From JAAYEA01 sp012689325 (GTDB lineage: Bacteria > Chloroflexota > Anaerolineae > JAAYEA01): a DNA stretch of 5,385 bases. Shown one piece after another: positions 4,712-5,385 of the stretch. The DNA lies in NCBI GenBank assembly GCA_036841525.1, contig DAITVZ010000147.1, forward strand, positions 1 to 5,385, read 5' to 3'. The position numbers and the translations under genes are program-made. The notes beneath the pieces are model-generated. The model was not told the DNA's origin and made no database searches. It saw nothing but the letters and a program-made list of their open reading frames with translations. Numbering within the stretch: position 1 is the first letter of the stretch; each line of letters begins with the position of its first letter.

Positions 4712-5385
4712 ATGATCAAAAAGAGTCTCATTCTGTGCTGTGTCTTGGCAGCCTTGCTGCTCATCACCGCCTGCGGGCAGACACCCGCGGCGACCTCGAC
4801 TCCTGAGCCCACGGCCACGCCGGTGCCCACGGAAACCCCCGCCGCCGCCCCGACCACCGCCGAGTTGGCCGTGTCCACGCCCGGCGATGTCAACGTGGCC
4901 TATGGCCTGATCAAGCTCCCGGAGGGCAACGTGGCCGCCACGGTCAATGGCGTCGAGATCACCACGACAGCCTATGATGAAGAGCTGCGGCGGCAGTTGG
5001 TGCCCCTGACTATGCAGTATCAACTGGATTGGAACCTGGCCGAAGTGCAGGCCTATATGCCCGATATCCAGGACAGCATCTTGCAGCAGATGATCGATTT
5101 CGAGCTGCTTTGGCAGTTGGGCAAGGCCGAGGGCATCTCGATCACCGACGAGGCCATCGAGACCGAGTATGCCTCGACCAAGCAGAGCGTCCTGGCCGGC
5201 GGGCAATTCACCTCCTGGGAGCAGGTCCTAGAGATGAACAACCTGACCGAGGAAAAGGCGCGCGAGCAGATCGCCAACTCGCTGCTGGTGCGGGCGATGG
5301 TGGCGAATCATGGCGGCACGGCGGAAGAGCTGCAGGCCAAAGCCTCCCATATCCTGGTGGAGAGCGAAGAGACCGCCAAGGAAGT
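4712..5385 (+). CDS. Lipoprotein foldase: SurA-like N-domain plus start of a parvulin peptidyl-prolyl isomerase domain (partial, runs off the window)
   Basis: The first 224 residues of a membrane-attached, PrsA/SurA-type folding helper are visible, with no stop before the window ends. A lipoprotein signal peptide (1-20) has a KK n-region, a hydrophobic core and the lipobox ITAC, putting the lipidated cysteine at 21. A low-complexity linker rich in Thr, Pro, Ala and Glu (about 24-50), of the kind common in Chloroflexota lipoproteins, follows. A SurA N-domain spans about 73-200: a strand VAATVNGVEIT, then helices including ILQQMIDFELLWQLGKAEGI, ITDEAIETEYA and the sequence ending LLVRAMVANH. 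ASHILV (211-216) is the hallmark opening strand of a parvulin domain, with its conserved histidine at 213. The expected job is chaperoning and proline isomerisation of exported proteins outside the membrane. The start ATG has GAGG (4703-4706) 5 nt upstream. Isomerase activity cannot be judged because most of that domain lies beyond the window; a second parvulin domain or an ABC-type partner downstream is possible. Confidence 0.92.
   Translation, partial: MIKKSLILCCVLAALLLITACGQTPAATSTPEPTATPVPTETPAAAPTTAELAVSTPGDVNVAYGLIKLPEGNVAATVNGVEITTTAYDEELRRQLVPLTMQYQLDWNLAEVQAYMPDIQDSILQQMIDFELLWQLGKAEGISITDEAIETEYASTKQSVLAGGQFTSWEQVLEMNNLTEEKAREQIANSLLVRAMVANHGGTAEELQAKASHILVESEETAKE

Overview
This is a GC-rich housekeeping stretch with every gene on the + strand. 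The best guess for the source is a Chloroflexota bacterium of the Anaerolineae/Caldilineae sort. The reasons are the high G+C, the Thr-Pro-rich linker behind the lipobox of the last gene, the large (Alu-domain) type of SRP RNA, a G5/3D cell-wall protein next to rsmA/ksgA, and TGnTAnAAT-type promoters. This assignment is an inference from style; no sequence search was possible.

Layout. Positions 1-44 hold a good sigma-A type promoter. It drives a large-type SRP RNA (about 45-305), followed by a GC-rich hairpin with a poor U-tract (322-361). A tight three-gene run follows: an HI0933/YhiN-family FAD oxidoreductase with a TTG start (377-1627), a membrane-anchored DUF348x4-G5-3D cell-wall protein with a GTG start (1654-3150), and the 16S rRNA dimethyltransferase RsmA/KsgA (3166-3981). 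Gaps are 26 and 15 nt, so they are probably co-transcribed. A 161-bp intergenic region carries an extended -10 promoter overlaid by a perfect 8-bp inverted repeat. It leads to a monocistronic rplI (ribosomal protein L9, 4143-4595), closed by a textbook intrinsic terminator (4648-4681). The window ends inside a lipoprotein foldase gene (4712 onward) with a SurA-like N-domain and the first residues of a parvulin domain.

Together the genes serve ribosome maturation (RsmA, L9), export targeting (SRP RNA), folding outside the membrane (foldase lipoprotein) and cell-wall remodelling (G5/3D protein). The rsmA neighbourhood recalls the Bacillus yabE-rnmV-ksgA order, without rnmV.

I see no mobile element, CRISPR array, tRNA or defence system, and nothing that amounts to a new multi-gene system. 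Points worth a second look are the operator-like repeat in the rplI promoter, possible read-through from the SRP RNA unit into the operon, the in-frame junction at rsmA, and a glycine at a normally arginine position of L9.
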